DNA of 64,000 nt from Halanaerobium congolense (GTDB lineage Bacteria; Bacillota; Halanaerobiia; Halanaerobiales; Halanaerobiaceae): NCBI RefSeq assembly GCF_004366375.1, contig NZ_SOEF01000008.1:21293-85292 (forward strand), read 5' to 3'. Each line of letters starts with the position of its first letter. Position 1 is the stretch's first letter. A program made the translations under genes and the position numbers. The notes beneath the pieces were generated by a model. That model saw nothing but the letters and a program-made list of their open reading frames with translations, was not told the origin of the DNA and searched no databases. Below, piece after piece: positions 33,579 to 42,497 of this stretch.

Positions 33579-35164
33579 AAATATTCCTCCATATATTCTT
33601 GAATATTATTATGATCAAATCTATCACTTAAATAAGTATCACCAATATCATTAATTAAAACCCACCACATTTTATTGTCGGCAATTTTTTTGTCATGAGC
33701 AATATAAGATGCAAGTTCTGATGCCTCTATTTTATCAGAGGGGAAAAGCTGATAATCATAAATATTAATCAGCTCGATGATTTCCTGAAAAGACTCATTA
33801 TTTAATTTGCCAATTTTATTTGATAAAAAGGCTGTAAAAGCAATTCCCATCACCACAGCTTCTCCGTGTTTATATTTGAATTTTTCTGCCGCTTCCACTG
33901 CATGACCAAAACTATGGCCTAAATTCAGTTTTTTGCGTAAGCCCTGGTCTTTGACATCATCACTGACATAATAATCTTTCATCTGCAGAGAAATTTTTGA
34001 GATTTCAAGCATCAGATTTTGGTCTAAATTTAGAAATTTATCTTTGCTTTCTTTAAGAATTTTAAAAAGAGGATTACCACCTAAAACAGCATATTTTATA
34101 ACCTCACCCAACCCCGATTTAAGCTCTTCTAAAGCCAGAGTTTTTAACCATTCAAGTTGGTAATAAACAAGTTCTGCCTGATAAAAGCTGCCTATTAAAT
34201 TTTTAGTGTTTTTAAAATTAACAGCCGTTTTACCCCCAACACTGCTGTCCAGCTGTGAAATTAAAGTCGTCGGCATCTGAATCAGTTTAATTCCTCTTAA
34301 AAAAGTAGCAGCCGCCAGACCACCGAGATCTCCAATTGTTCCACCACCAAAAGCAATTAAATAATCAGAACGGCTGAAATTATTTTCATATAAAAGATTA
34401 TAAATTTGTTCTAATACTTTTAAATCTTTGATCTTTTCCCCAGCTTCCAGTTCAAGTTTGATCAGTTCAGCTGCATTTTTCTCTAAAAGATTGATAGTCG
34501 GCTCAGCATGTTCAGCGACAACTTTTTCATCAGCTAAAAGCAGCACCTTTCTTCTTTTGATTTTAGCTGTTATTTTAGCAAAACTTTTTTTATTAAATTC
34601 CCGGTCAATGATTACTGGATAACTTTGATCCTGATTCTTTATTTCAATGGTTAATTTTTGATCAGGCAGTTCAGAAATAATCAAATCTACTATTTCTGCA
34701 GCTGAATACTTTTCGCTGTCAATATGAAATGGAATTTCTGCATAATATGAATTTCTTTCTTTTAAAAGCGACTGAACCACTGCTGAGGGCTGATCAACTT
34801 CTAAAAGCGGCCTCACTATCTCACTCTCTTTATTTCTTTCTAATACTGCTTCTGCAGTTATATCAAGACAAAAAGCCTCTGATTTATTAATAATCATCTT
34901 TCGGATTTCCTGATTTAAAACTGCACCACCACCTGGTGCAAGGACAAGATCTTCTTTAGAATTTAAAAGTTCGGCAATGACTTCTTTTTCTACTTTTCTA
35001 AAATATTCTTCTCCCTCTAACTCAAAAATCTGCTCAATACTCATTCCTTCTCTTTCAGTTATTAAATCATCACTATCATAAAACTTAAAATTTTTGCGGG
35101 CAGCCAATTTTTTGCCGACTGTAGTCTTTCCCGCTGCCATAAAGCCAGTTAAAACAATTTTCAT
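33560..35164 (-). CDS. aroKB: Bifunctional shikimate kinase / 3-dehydroquinate synthase
   Basis: A 534-residue fusion of two shikimate-pathway enzymes that act at steps 5 and 2. Residues 1-165 are shikimate kinase: Walker A GFMAAGKTTVGKKLA (about 7-21), YDSDDLITEREG and LAPGGGAVLN. Residues about 170-534 are 3-dehydroquinate synthase: AFGGGTIGDLGGLAAATFLRG, MPTTLISQLDSSVGGKTAVNF, and zinc ligands in SGLGEVIKYAVLGG, NLGHSFGHAVEAAE and YKHGEAVVMG. Both halves look active. RBS GAGGAAAG precedes the ATG. With aroQ it supplies steps 2, 3 and 5; no other aro genes are in the window. Confidence 0.95.
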   Translation of the reverse strand: MKIVLTGFMAAGKTTVGKKLAARKNFKFYDSDDLITEREGMSIEQIFELEGEEYFRKVEKEVIAELLNSKEDLVLAPGGGAVLNQEIRKMIINKSEAFCLDITAEAVLERNKESEIVRPLLEVDQPSAVVQSLLKERNSYYAEIPFHIDSEKYSAAEIVDLIISELPDQKLTIEIKNQDQSYPVIIDREFNKKSFAKITAKIKRRKVLLLADEKVVAEHAEPTINLLEKNAAELIKLELEAGEKIKDLKVLEQIYNLLYENNFSRSDYLIAFGGGTIGDLGGLAAATFLRGIKLIQMPTTLISQLDSSVGGKTAVNFKNTKNLIGSFYQAELVYYQLEWLKTLALEELKSGLGEVIKYAVLGGNPLFKILKESKDKFLNLDQNLMLEISKISLQMKDYYVSDDVKDQGLRKKLNLGHSFGHAVEAAEKFKYKHGEAVVMGIAFTAFLSNKIGKLNNESFQEIIELINIYDYQLFPSDKIEASELASYIAHDKKIADNKMWWVLINDIGDTYLSDRFDHNNIQEYMEEYLCKKWL

Positions 35165-35218
35165 CTGCTTCTTTCCTCCTCAAAATCTTCTCTAAAATTT
35201 ATAATATAAAGAGCTGTA

Positions 35219-35263
35219 TTTAGAGAAAAATTCAGGGTTTCCCCTGAATTAAATTTCTCTAAA
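35219..35263 (-). terminator. Terminator of the pilus operon
   Basis: The minus-strand hairpin TTCAGGG-GAAA-CCCTGAA (plus 35231-35248) has a GNRA-type loop and is followed by TTTTT. A second pair of arms, TTTAGAGAAA and TTTCTCTAAA (35219-35228 and 35254-35263), can extend it. It lies just past the secretin gene stop at 35283 and before aroKB. Confidence 0.85.
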
Positions 35264-35282
35264 AACTGTAAATATCCTTTTT

Positions 35283-36635
35283 TTATTTATTTAAAATTTC
35301 TTCTATTTCTTGAGCAGTTAATGTTTTAAATCCTCTATTATCTATATTCGTCTTTTCCCCCTTAATCTCCTGCTTTTTATCTGCAGTATTTATTGATTCT
35401 ATTTCAACAGCATCTTCTACCTTAGTTTCATTTTCAGCAGCAGCTCCTCCAATGAATTCTTTTTCAGGTTTTTCAGTTATAATTTCAGGGGTAATAAATA
35501 TTATTAACTCTGTCTCAATATCATTTTTTTCTTCAGCTGAAAAGAGCCTTCCCAAAAGTGGAATATCTGCTAAAATTGGAACTTCTCTTACCGAGCGCAG
35601 CTCATCTTTTTTTATTAGACCTCCAATAGCAAGTGTTTCTCCGTTTTCTAAAACCACTGTTGTTTCAGCACTGCGGGAGTTAACAGCAGGCAGTCCATCT
35701 GCCAGGATCTGGCCAATGCTGTTTACTGAAGGTTTTATTTCTAATAAGACTTCATTATTGTTTAAGATTTTAGGCAAAAACTCTAAAACAATACCTGCTT
35801 CAATATAACTAATTGTTGAAACAGTCTGTTCATCTTCGATCCTTTCTAATTTGACCGGTATCTGATCGCCAATGATTAATTTAGCTTTTTTGCGGTCGAC
35901 AGTCATTAAGCTGGGATTTGCCAATATATTAGACAAACCCTCTTCATTTAAAGCTCTTAATGTCTCAGGCCAGCTGGCTTTTAACTTATCTATATCCCCG
36001 GCTTCGTTTTTTATTATTTTTAACTCTGATAACTGGTTTGGATTGATTCCCAGCTCTTTAATCTTAGTTCGGCTTATTTCTTCAACTCTGGCTTTAATCA
36101 TAATTTGTTTTTGCGGCTGGTCAATCTTTTTAATTATATTTTCTATTTCGCTGATATTGTTTTTCTCACAGCTGACTATTAGCCCCTCACTATTTAAATT
36201 AATTATTTTAATTTTTTCAAAATTAGCTATTAAAATATCAGCAGCCGCTTCTGAACTTAGATTCTTTAATTTAAAATTTCTGCTGATAACTTCTTTATTT
36301 CTTGCAGCTAACTTTTCGGCTGTACTGATATAAATTATCTCATTTTGGTAACTATAATCTAGATCAAAACTATCGGTTATTAAATCTAGAGCATTCTCGA
36401 ATGGAATATCATTAAAGATTACAGTTAGTTTGCCGGCAACTGAACTATCACAAATCAAGTTTTTATCCGCTGTATTTGCCAGCATTATTAAAGCAGTTTC
36501 TAATTCAACATTTCTTAAATTTATAGAAATTATTTCAGCTGCACTACCATTTTCGATCTTTATGAAAGCAGATAACAGCAGTAAAAGAATAACTAAAACT
36601 AATATCTGCAGCAGCTGTTTATTTTTAGTTTTCAT
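35283..36635 (-). CDS. Secretin (PilQ/GspD-like), pilus module 1
   Basis: Outer-membrane channel subunit for a type IV pilus or type II secretion-like machine. The 450-residue protein has an N-terminal hydrophobic segment (about 9-28), an N0/STN-like domain (about 33-110, VELETALIMLANTADKN and DIPFENALDLITDSFDLDY), one N1-type domain (about 115-175) and the secretin core: MIKARVEEISRTKIKELGI, ILANPSLMTVDRKKAKLIIG, ETLAIGGLIKKDELRSVREV and ETELIIFITPEIITEKPE. It is compact for the family. The C-terminal 16 residues (FKTLTAQEIEEILNK) resemble the end of the second secretin in this window. It ends the operon, overlapping the previous gene by 11 bp. Confidence 0.9.
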   Translation of the reverse strand: MKTKNKQLLQILVLVILLLLLSAFIKIENGSAAEIISINLRNVELETALIMLANTADKNLICDSSVAGKLTVIFNDIPFENALDLITDSFDLDYSYQNEIIYISTAEKLAARNKEVISRNFKLKNLSSEAAADILIANFEKIKIINLNSEGLIVSCEKNNISEIENIIKKIDQPQKQIMIKARVEEISRTKIKELGINPNQLSELKIIKNEAGDIDKLKASWPETLRALNEEGLSNILANPSLMTVDRKKAKLIIGDQIPVKLERIEDEQTVSTISYIEAGIVLEFLPKILNNNEVLLEIKPSVNSIGQILADGLPAVNSRSAETTVVLENGETLAIGGLIKKDELRSVREVPILADIPLLGRLFSAEEKNDIETELIIFITPEIITEKPEKEFIGGAAAENETKVEDAVEIESINTADKKQEIKGEKTNIDNRGFKTLTAQEIEEILNK

Positions 36636-37380
36636 TTACTTCCTCCTTCCAGAGGCTGATTTTTATTGTTTCATTTTGATAACTAATAGTAATTTCCTGT
36701 TTTTTTATGGCTTCTATCTTAAATATATCTATCTTATCCTTTTCTTGCTTCAAAATATTTTTACCCTGATAAAGAAAAAGTGCAGAAGCGCTGTTCTCAT
36801 TTTTTATTATTCCAAGCAGTTTAAAGGGTAATTTGATTTTTTGTAACTGCTCCTTCTGCTCTTTCTCTACAGAAGCTAACTTCACAGAATCATTTTTTTT
36901 GTCATTTGGAAAAAGTTCAGCAGCTGATTTATCTTTAAACTTTAGTTTTTCTGCAATTATGTTTTTTTCTAAGAAAATCAGTTCTTTTCTCTGCTGATTT
37001 TTAGAGTTTAATTCAATTTTGGCTGCTTTTGTTTCTGCTTGGGCAGAAATCGCAAATGGATCTTTTATTTCACTAATTAAAGCAATGCTTTTAATTTCTT
37101 TTTTTTCAGCCTTTTCTTTTACTCCTGCAGCCTGCTTTTTACTTTCTTTCAACATCTTTTCCTCTTTTCGTTGCTGATTCTTTGCCTGCACTACTTTTTC
37201 TTCTTCTTCACCTTTCTTTTTTTTATTAAAAAACAACTCATCTGCTGAACTTTTATCTTTATTAAATAATTCTAGAAGAGAATGATCTGCTGTTTTAATG
37301 TAGTTTGAGACCAGAATTACAAGCAGGATAACTGTTAGCACAATTAAAATTATTTTTTTATTAAGAACTATTTTTTTCAT
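36625..37380 (-). CDS. PilP/GspC-like inner membrane protein, pilus module 1
   Basis: A 251-residue protein with one N-terminal membrane helix (about 9-25, IILIVLTVILLVILVS), a long Lys/Glu/Gln-rich periplasmic linker (about 50-180, low complexity) and a small C-terminal beta domain (about 180-250, LPFKLLGIIKNENSASALFLYQ...). This plan matches proteins linking the inner-membrane platform to the secretin (PilP, GspC), whose C-terminal domain is seen as short strands such as LLGIIKNE. There is no lipobox. The gene overlaps pilO upstream by 20 bp and the secretin downstream by 11 bp. Assignment is by position and architecture, not clear similarity. Confidence 0.6.
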   Translation of the reverse strand: MKKIVLNKKIILIVLTVILLVILVSNYIKTADHSLLELFNKDKSSADELFFNKKKKGEEEEKVVQAKNQQRKEEKMLKESKKQAAGVKEKAEKKEIKSIALISEIKDPFAISAQAETKAAKIELNSKNQQRKELIFLEKNIIAEKLKFKDKSAAELFPNDKKNDSVKLASVEKEQKEQLQKIKLPFKLLGIIKNENSASALFLYQGKNILKQEKDKIDIFKIEAIKKQEITISYQNETIKISLWKEEVNEN

Positions 37381-37837
37381 TTTTGATCAGCTCATTTTTT
37401 AGTTTTAAGAAGAAAAATAACTTATTACCATTATTTTTAATTTTAAACTCAGTTATTTCTAATTGATTCTGCTCCAGCTCCAAATATTGAATAAATTTCA
37501 ATATTGAATGAAAATCACCCTTAAGATTTAAATTAAGTTCAGTTTGAGCACTGCTTAAATCAACTAAAACTAAATTTAACTTTTTTGACTGCTCAATTAT
37601 TTCTGCAGTATTTTTTTTAAGAGTAACTGCCTTATTTCTCAGGTCTGGCCTCAACTTAAGCTGATTTTTATATTTTCTTTTTAATTTTTCATTCTGCAGC
37701 CGCTGATTTTTTATTTGACTCTGCAGGAGTTCCTTTTTATTTAAAAAATTTCTGCTGGCTGCTGTTTGAACTATAAAAACAATTAAGAGCAGAACAATCA
37801 ACAGCAGTCTTATTAATTTCTCATTTTTAAATTTCAT
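37361..37837 (-). CDS. PilO-like protein, pilus module 1
   Basis: A 158-residue protein with a short cytoplasmic N-terminus, one membrane helix (about 8-26, LIRLLLIVLLLIVFIVQTA), a coiled-coil region (about 28-75) and a ferredoxin-like C-terminal domain that includes LKGDFHSILKFIQYLELEQNQ, a PilO hallmark (the GxFxxIxxFLxxLE pattern). I start at ATG 37837, because GAGGGTGG precedes it; the in-frame GTG at 37846 lies in that RBS. PilO pairs with PilN in the inner-membrane alignment complex. The gene lies between pilN-like and pilP-like genes. Confidence 0.75.
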   Translation of the reverse strand: MKFKNEKLIRLLLIVLLLIVFIVQTAASRNFLNKKELLQSQIKNQRLQNEKLKRKYKNQLKLRPDLRNKAVTLKKNTAEIIEQSKKLNLVLVDLSSAQTELNLNLKGDFHSILKFIQYLELEQNQLEITEFKIKNNGNKLFFFLKLKNELIKNEKNSS

Positions 37838-37864
37838 TAATTCCACCCTCTATCCTGCAGTAAT

Positions 37865-38326
37865 TCATTCTAAAGTTTTTAGTTCAAGCTCAAAATAAAT
37901 TTTATCTTTTTGGTTGATTTTAAGTAATCTTAAATCTTTAAATTTCTGATCTGCTTTTAACTTTTCTATTAACTTAAAAATCATTTTTTGTTCTAAACTT
38001 ACAGCCGTAAGCTTGATTCCACTTTCTTTAAAATGAATCGAATTAAAGATTATATCTTCAGCCGCTTGCGCCAGCTGTATTAATAAAATAGAATATTTAT
38101 TTTTACTGCTCTCAGCTTTTTCGTTCCCTAAATTATTAATTAAAAGCTGATACTTTGATTTTTCCTTATTTAAATTCTCTAAATCAACCTTGAGCCGCTG
38201 CACTTTTTTATTAAAAATAAAATTAATACTGGTTGTTAAAACCACTAGAATCAACAGTAATATAGTTATATTCTTAATCAATATTAAAAGTTGATCATAA
38301 TGTCTTTCTTTAAAGATTATTGACAT
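37865..38326 (-). CDS. PilN-like protein, pilus module 1
   Basis: A 153-residue bitopic protein: short cytoplasmic N-terminus (MSIIFKERHYDQLL), one membrane helix (about 15-35), a coiled-coil (about 38-75) and a small C-terminal domain with IIFNSIHFKESGIKLTAVSL, similar to the PilN pattern. The usual NLLP motif of PilN that docks in PilM is not clear at its N-terminus. It overlaps the PilM-like gene by 10 bp. Calls rest on architecture and gene order. Confidence 0.7.
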   Translation of the reverse strand: MSIIFKERHYDQLLILIKNITILLLILVVLTTSINFIFNKKVQRLKVDLENLNKEKSKYQLLINNLGNEKAESSKNKYSILLIQLAQAAEDIIFNSIHFKESGIKLTAVSLEQKMIFKLIEKLKADQKFKDLRLLKINQKDKIYFELELKTLE

Positions 38327-39060
38327 TTTTCAATACTCCAGAGCATTGAAGTTAGAAAAACAAAATCTTCATCTTCTAAATCCATAAACTCTTCTAAATT
38401 TAAGAGCGAACTCTTTCCTGCTAATACTTTCAGCTTGATATTTTTATTATTCAAATAATACTTTTGAGTCTTATCAATTTCACTCTGCAGCTCAGCTGGA
38501 GAAATTGAGGCCTGTAATAAATCTAACTTTTTATTTACGGCTGTCAGCATAGTATAACTACCATTTATTTTGTAGTATAAGAGATAATTTGATTGAGCTA
38601 CAACTTTATTAACAGTATTAAAAACAGCAACCGGCAGAGCTGAAATAAAATAATTATTTTTATATTTATCCAGATTTTCAGTTATACTGTCCAGCAGTGT
38701 TTTCTCTGCTGCAAAGAATTTAATTTCTCTTTCTTTTGTTTTCTCAGAAACTATTTCTAAATAATCATAGTAAAATTCTTCTTCAAAATTTTCTTTTACC
38801 TCAGCAAATTTACTCAATATGTTATCCTCACTAATTCGATAAGGATTTTTTTCAGCTAGAGGAGCTGAATGATAAAATAAAGATGCTGCTGGTAATAAAA
38901 CTACATAATGACAGTTATAGTTAAACTTTTTTATTTTACCTATTGCTGATATTTCATTTATTCCGTCCATAAAATGGATCTGATCATTTTTAGCTCTTAC
39001 AACAAGATTTTTTAAAGTATTTTCTGTTGGAATTGTTACTGAATAATAATTATTTAACAT
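38317..39060 (-). CDS. PilM/GspL-like cytoplasmic assembly protein, pilus module 1
   Basis: A 247-residue soluble protein placed where pilM is expected, directly before the pilN-like gene. It is shorter than PilM (about 350) and I see no clear actin-like phosphate motifs such as DIGS or GGG. Weak resemblances are SISPAELQSEIDKTQKYYLNN and KNNYFISALPVAVFNTVNK, which fit the actin-like subdomains of GspL or PilM. It may therefore be a degenerate PilM or the cytoplasmic part of GspL without its membrane part. It starts 2 nt after the preceding gene; RBS AGGAGTG. Confidence 0.5.
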   Translation of the reverse strand: MLNNYYSVTIPTENTLKNLVVRAKNDQIHFMDGINEISAIGKIKKFNYNCHYVVLLPAASLFYHSAPLAEKNPYRISEDNILSKFAEVKENFEEEFYYDYLEIVSEKTKEREIKFFAAEKTLLDSITENLDKYKNNYFISALPVAVFNTVNKVVAQSNYLLYYKINGSYTMLTAVNKKLDLLQASISPAELQSEIDKTQKYYLNNKNIKLKVLAGKSSLLNLEEFMDLEDEDFVFLTSMLWSIEKCQ

Positions 39061-39062
39061 AG

Positions 39063-39446
39063 CTATTCACTCCTATATATTTTTTTATCTATTATTTTAA
39101 AATCTTCTTTACTAAGCTTCATTTCAGCGTTATAGGGAATCACATCATCCAAATAAGTATAAAAATAAATATAATTACTGTCCTCCTCTCCTCTCAGCCT
39201 GAGCTCTATTTCATTATCTAAATAAATTTTTTGATTACAGAGCTTAGACTTATTTTTTAAAAAATATAACTGGTACTGCAGTCCAGATTCAACTGCTTCT
39301 TTATTTTGAGCAGCCTTAATTCTGCTGCTTAAAATCCTATAGTTTATTTTTTGTTCCTGAATCACTAAGGGTATAAACAGTGCAATTAGAGTTATTAAAA
39401 TTAAGTTAAGGAATAAAACATAACCGGCCTGGTTTTTTAATTTCAT
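39063..39446 (-). CDS. PilX/GspK-like accessory protein, pilus module 1
   Basis: A 127-residue protein from ATG 39446 (MKLKNQAGYVLFLNLIL). The N-terminus AG-YVLFLNLILITLIALFIPLV resembles a class III signal peptide with a Gly before an aromatic residue and a membrane helix, but the Glu5 of true pilins is missing (Asn), as in GspK and PilX. The next segment INYRILSSRIKAAQNKEAVESGLQYQL resembles the PilX region with A..AES(G). It sits between the pseudopilins and the PilM-like gene, the usual PilX place. Confidence 0.6.
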   Translation of the reverse strand: MKLKNQAGYVLFLNLILITLIALFIPLVIQEQKINYRILSSRIKAAQNKEAVESGLQYQLYFLKNKSKLCNQKIYLDNEIELRLRGEEDSNYIYFYTYLDDVIPYNAEMKLSKEDFKIIDKKIYRSE

Positions 39447-39465
39447 TTTATGACCCACTTTTTAT

Positions 39466-39996
39466 TTAAATTTTAATCAGTCTGCTGACAGTTAATTTTT
39501 TAATACCGCTTTTCATTTTTTCTTTAACGGTTAAGCTTATTTTTAACAAACCGGGTTTAACAATTTCAAAACTCAAATCATCAATTCCATCAAATAAAGA
39601 AAGATTTCTGCCAAAATCTTTATAATTTAAGTCACTGCCGCCAATGCTTCGCCCTAAATTGTCATTACCATTGCTCTGATAGACATTAAACTTTAACCAC
39701 TGATATTCTTCGTTATAATAACTAAAAATATCTAGTTGATGCTGGTCAATTATTTCTACTTTTTTAGAACTCTTAATCTGATCAGCAATAAAATCAACTG
39801 CAAGATAGGCATCAAGCTGCCAGGCATTATTTAAACTAAAAAAATCATTTTGCTGATAAATATCTACCAGCAGCTGTAGAAAGACTGCCGCCAGCAGAGA
39901 AGAAATAGTGATAACCAGCATCATTTCTAAAAGGCTGAAACCTGCTTCGTTACTAAAATCAGCTGATTTAGCGATAGAGCAAGCTGAAAAGTTCAT
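39466..39996 (-). CDS. Pseudopilin with prepilin cleavage motif (GspJ/PilW-like)
   Basis: From ATG 39996 (MNFSACSIAKSADFSNEAG) the protein has 176 residues; GAGGAG lies 7 nt upstream of this ATG, so earlier in-frame starts are unlikely. The class III motif EAG-FSLLEMMLVITISSLLAA is canonical, with Gly-1, Phe+1 and Glu+5. The 19-residue leader is long. The C-terminal domain (ending KSGIKKLTVSRLIKI) is of GspJ/PilW type, including FDGIDDLSFEIVKPG. The gene overlaps the upstream pseudopilin by 29 bp. Confidence 0.8.
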   Translation of the reverse strand: MNFSACSIAKSADFSNEAGFSLLEMMLVITISSLLAAVFLQLLVDIYQQNDFFSLNNAWQLDAYLAVDFIADQIKSSKKVEIIDQHQLDIFSYYNEEYQWLKFNVYQSNGNDNLGRSIGGSDLNYKDFGRNLSLFDGIDDLSFEIVKPGLLKISLTVKEKMKSGIKKLTVSRLIKI

Positions 39997-40378
39997 TTTG
40001 ATGCTCCTCATTCTGACAGTTAAATTTAACCTCAATTTTTAGTTTATATAAGCCTTCATATCTAATCCCATCTTCAAGATAGGGAATAATTTCAACTCTG
40101 GTCATTTCGTAATTTTTAGGCAGCGACTCACTTTCCAATATTTCTAAATTTCTGATAAAGCTATTACTGCTGTCTTCAATCCCTTCCTGGATATGGTCTC
40201 TATTTTTATATGCTTCAAGTACAGATTCTGTCCAATTGACAGCTGCATTTTTATCAGCTAAAAAACCCTGGACCTCCAAACCTGTTTTAATAGTCCTGCT
40301 CATTACCGCCAGCACAACACCTGCCAGTGAGATTGTGATTATAACCTCCAGCAGTGAAAAACCTTCATTATTTTTCAA
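39968..40378 (-). CDS. Pseudopilin with prepilin cleavage motif (GspI/PilV-like)
   Basis: A 136-residue protein with a short leader and the cleavage motif EG-FSLLEVIITISLAGVVLAV. SLLEVIIT and the small globular part are like GspI or PilV minor pilins. The start codon is TTG (40378), with GGGAGGG upstream, and it overlaps the preceding pseudopilin gene by 11 bp. It would cap the pilus together with the GspJ- and GspH-like proteins. Confidence 0.75.
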   Translation of the reverse strand: MKNNEGFSLLEVIITISLAGVVLAVMSRTIKTGLEVQGFLADKNAAVNWTESVLEAYKNRDHIQEGIEDSSNSFIRNLEILESESLPKNYEMTRVEIIPYLEDGIRYEGLYKLKIEVKFNCQNEEHQNELFSLLYR

Positions 40379-40853
40379 CTCTAACCCTCCCTAGTTGATT
40401 GACTGTAACTTTATATTTTTCGGCATTTGGGTGTGCTTTAGCCAGGCCTACTGTTCCTCCACGAGCAGTTGCAGTATTATTAAACCTAATCCACTCATAA
40501 TATTCTGCTTCTACAACTTTTAAACTTAGTGTTTTATATAAGATTAAATCAGAAGAATAATAGCCCTTTTTCTTAATTATTTTTTGATCATTTTCTTTAA
40601 CATAAAAGTAATAGGGGATTTTATTAGCGGCACTACTTTCTTTGACCGTGTAAATTCTGAAAATATAGGTCTGATTATCTAAGATTGCCTTATTCCTCGC
40701 CCACCTGAGGTCTGCTGCCAGGCTATCTAACTGCTGTTTTATTTCAAAATCACTTTTAAGCTGTGGTCTAAAACTAATCGTTAATAAAATCCCCATAATT
40801 GTAATTACTAATAATAACTCAATTAAGCTAAAGCCTCCTTCATATTTTTTCAT
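40368..40853 (-). CDS. Pseudopilin with prepilin cleavage motif (GspH/FimT-like)
   Basis: A 161-residue protein starting MKKYEGG-FSLIELLLVITIMGILLTI, a canonical class III signal with Glu+5. The mature part contains LAADLRWARNKAILDNQTYIF, the GspH/FimT pattern in which the first helix is followed by an Ala/Arg-rich turn, and ends with a beta domain (TARGGTVGLAKA...VNQLGRVRVEK) typical of this family. It lies 4 nt after the major pilin. Confidence 0.82.
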   Translation of the reverse strand: MKKYEGGFSLIELLLVITIMGILLTISFRPQLKSDFEIKQQLDSLAADLRWARNKAILDNQTYIFRIYTVKESSAANKIPYYFYVKENDQKIIKKKGYYSSDLILYKTLSLKVVEAEYYEWIRFNNTATARGGTVGLAKAHPNAEKYKVTVNQLGRVRVEK

Positions 40854-40857
40854 CTAC

Positions 40858-41301
40858 CTATAATGAAGGTGCTGTGGATTCAGGTCCAACTAAGGATGAA
40901 GCAGCAGTTGAAATATAATAATATTCGTCATCGGCTGCCTGATAAGAAATTAAATATTCTTCTCCATCTGCATCTGTAACATAATTGTAAGCTGCTGCAG
41001 TATTTTTAATATTTAGTTCATCTAAACTTTCTGCTACAGTAGTAAAATCTGCCTCCACAGCTTGAGCCGGATATGCTCCTGCATCTAAATAATACATCTC
41101 TAGGCTCTGCATTATATTATGCAGATCAGCCTTTGCTACTGCAGTATCCGCTTTATCTTTGACTCCACTTAAAGCCGGAACCGCCATTGACATCAAAATT
41201 CCGAGCACCACAATTACAATCAAAAGTTCAATTAGAGTAAAACCGGCCTCATGATTTTTTCTCTCGATTTGAGCAGCTTTCAAAATTTTAAACATTAACA
41301 T
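40858..41301 (-). CDS. Major pilin / pseudopilin (PilA/GspG-like)
   Basis: Likely the main fibre subunit of module 1. The 147-residue precursor has an unusually long leader (about 20 residues, MLMFKILKAAQIERKNHEAG) before FTLIELLIVIVVLGILMSM, with Gly-1, Phe+1, Glu+5. The mature domain has ALSGVKDKADTAVAKADLHN and LEMYYLDAGAYPA, the GspG/PilA core pattern. It contains no cysteines and ends in a Ser/Thr/Pro-rich tail. A second ATG two codons on (41295) is better spaced from GGG and may be the start. It is the first gene of the pseudopilin block, 93 nt after pilC. Confidence 0.82.
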   Translation of the reverse strand: MLMFKILKAAQIERKNHEAGFTLIELLIVIVVLGILMSMAVPALSGVKDKADTAVAKADLHNIMQSLEMYYLDAGAYPAQAVEADFTTVAESLDELNIKNTAAAYNYVTDADGEEYLISYQAADDEYYYISTAASSLVGPESTAPSL

Positions 41302-41394
41302 TATCCCTTTCTATTTTTGTTTTCCTTTGATTTTTGTCTGTACTTTGTTTTAAAGCAAAAATGCTGTGAGTTGACTATATAAGAATTTTATAAA

Positions 41395-42432
41395 TTAAAT
41401 TATCAAATAGATTTGAAACATCGGCATCATTACTGCTGCAGCAAGTAAAGCTACAAAAATTGCAGTTAATGTTATTAAAAAAGGCTCTAAATACTGCAGC
41501 ATTCTTGCAATTTCTTCTTTTAACTTTTGGTAATAATAATCACCTGCTCTTTCCAACATGGTTTCCATTTGAGCTGTTTCTTCACCAGTCATTATCAGAT
41601 AATAAAAAAGATCCGGGATATACTTACTATCTGAAAAACAATCTGTTAAAGATGCTCCTTTTGAAATATTTAAAGCTGTATTTTGAATAAATTTTTGATA
41701 ATGATAGTCTGTAATAATATTTTTTAATAATTCTAAGGCTGAAATTAATTTTAAGCCACTTTTCAAAAGCAGTGACAAATAAATTGCAATCTGAGTTAAA
41801 ATTAAATCTTGATATAAACTAGAAAAAAGAGGAAGCTTCAATAAAATCTGGCTTTTTAAAGCCCTTCGCTTTTTGCTTTTAAATAAAATCACTAAAGTCA
41901 TTACTAGAAAAATTAAAAAAATTAAAATTAAAAGGAAGTAATTATTAAATATAGAGCTTATCTTTAAAAAGATTCTGGTTATTAAAGGCAGCTCACCGCT
42001 GAATTCAGCAAACAGATCAACAAAAACTGGTAATATAAATCTAAAGATAAAGGCTGCTGCTAAAAAGACTGTAATAATCACAGTTAGCGGATAAAAGGAA
42101 GCCTGTTTAATTTCCTTTTTTAAATCATCCCGACTGCTGTAGTAGTTTTCCAGACTTGCTAAAACCGGGACCAGGCTGCCGCTTTCTTCACCTGCCTGGA
42201 CAACTGCTGTAAAGAGATCAGTAAAAACTAATTCTTCTTTTAAAGCTTCAGCTAAACTTAAGCCTGATTCGATATTTTTTAAAATCTCATTATAGATATC
42301 TGCTTCACTTTCGTCTTTTGTCTGTTTTGAGATAATCATCAAAGATCTATTTAGATTCAAACCAGATTTGAGCATTATTTTTAGCTGTGAAGCAAAAAAT
42401 TTAAGATCAAACTCTTTTTTTTTGAAGATAAT
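41395..42432 (-). CDS. PilC/GspF inner-membrane platform protein (non-ATG start)
   Basis: Polytopic platform protein for the assembly ATPase. The reading from the first ATG (42375) gives 326 residues but begins inside the first T2SSF domain. In frame upstream the sequence is open for 19 more codons (to FFASQLKIMLKSGLNLNRSL, the family's domain start) up to ATT 42432 / ATC 42429, which follow a strong AAAGGAGGG by 5 or 8 nt. No ATG, GTG or TTG exists between the preceding in-frame stop and 42375, so an ATT or ATC start is likely. Two T2SSF repeats (about 20-140 and 210-330) and three membrane helices are visible. The usual 50-residue N-terminal tail is missing. Confidence 0.8.
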   Translation of the reverse strand: MIFKKKEFDLKFFASQLKIMLKSGLNLNRSLMIISKQTKDESEADIYNEILKNIESGLSLAEALKEELVFTDLFTAVVQAGEESGSLVPVLASLENYYSSRDDLKKEIKQASFYPLTVIITVFLAAAFIFRFILPVFVDLFAEFSGELPLITRIFLKISSIFNNYFLLILIFLIFLVMTLVILFKSKKRRALKSQILLKLPLFSSLYQDLILTQIAIYLSLLLKSGLKLISALELLKNIITDYHYQKFIQNTALNISKGASLTDCFSDSKYIPDLFYYLIMTGEETAQMETMLERAGDYYYQKLKEEIARMLQYLEPFLITLTAIFVALLAAAVMMPMFQIYLII

Positions 42433-42497
42433 TAGTCCCTCCTTTAAACAGCAGAATATTAAATATCTATTATAATAATTCAGCTATTTGATTTATA

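Noticed and set aside
35872..36333. 153-codon plus-strand ORF
   Set aside because: It is antisense within the module 1 secretin gene, hydrophobic because of the AT-rich complement, with no RBS or similarity.
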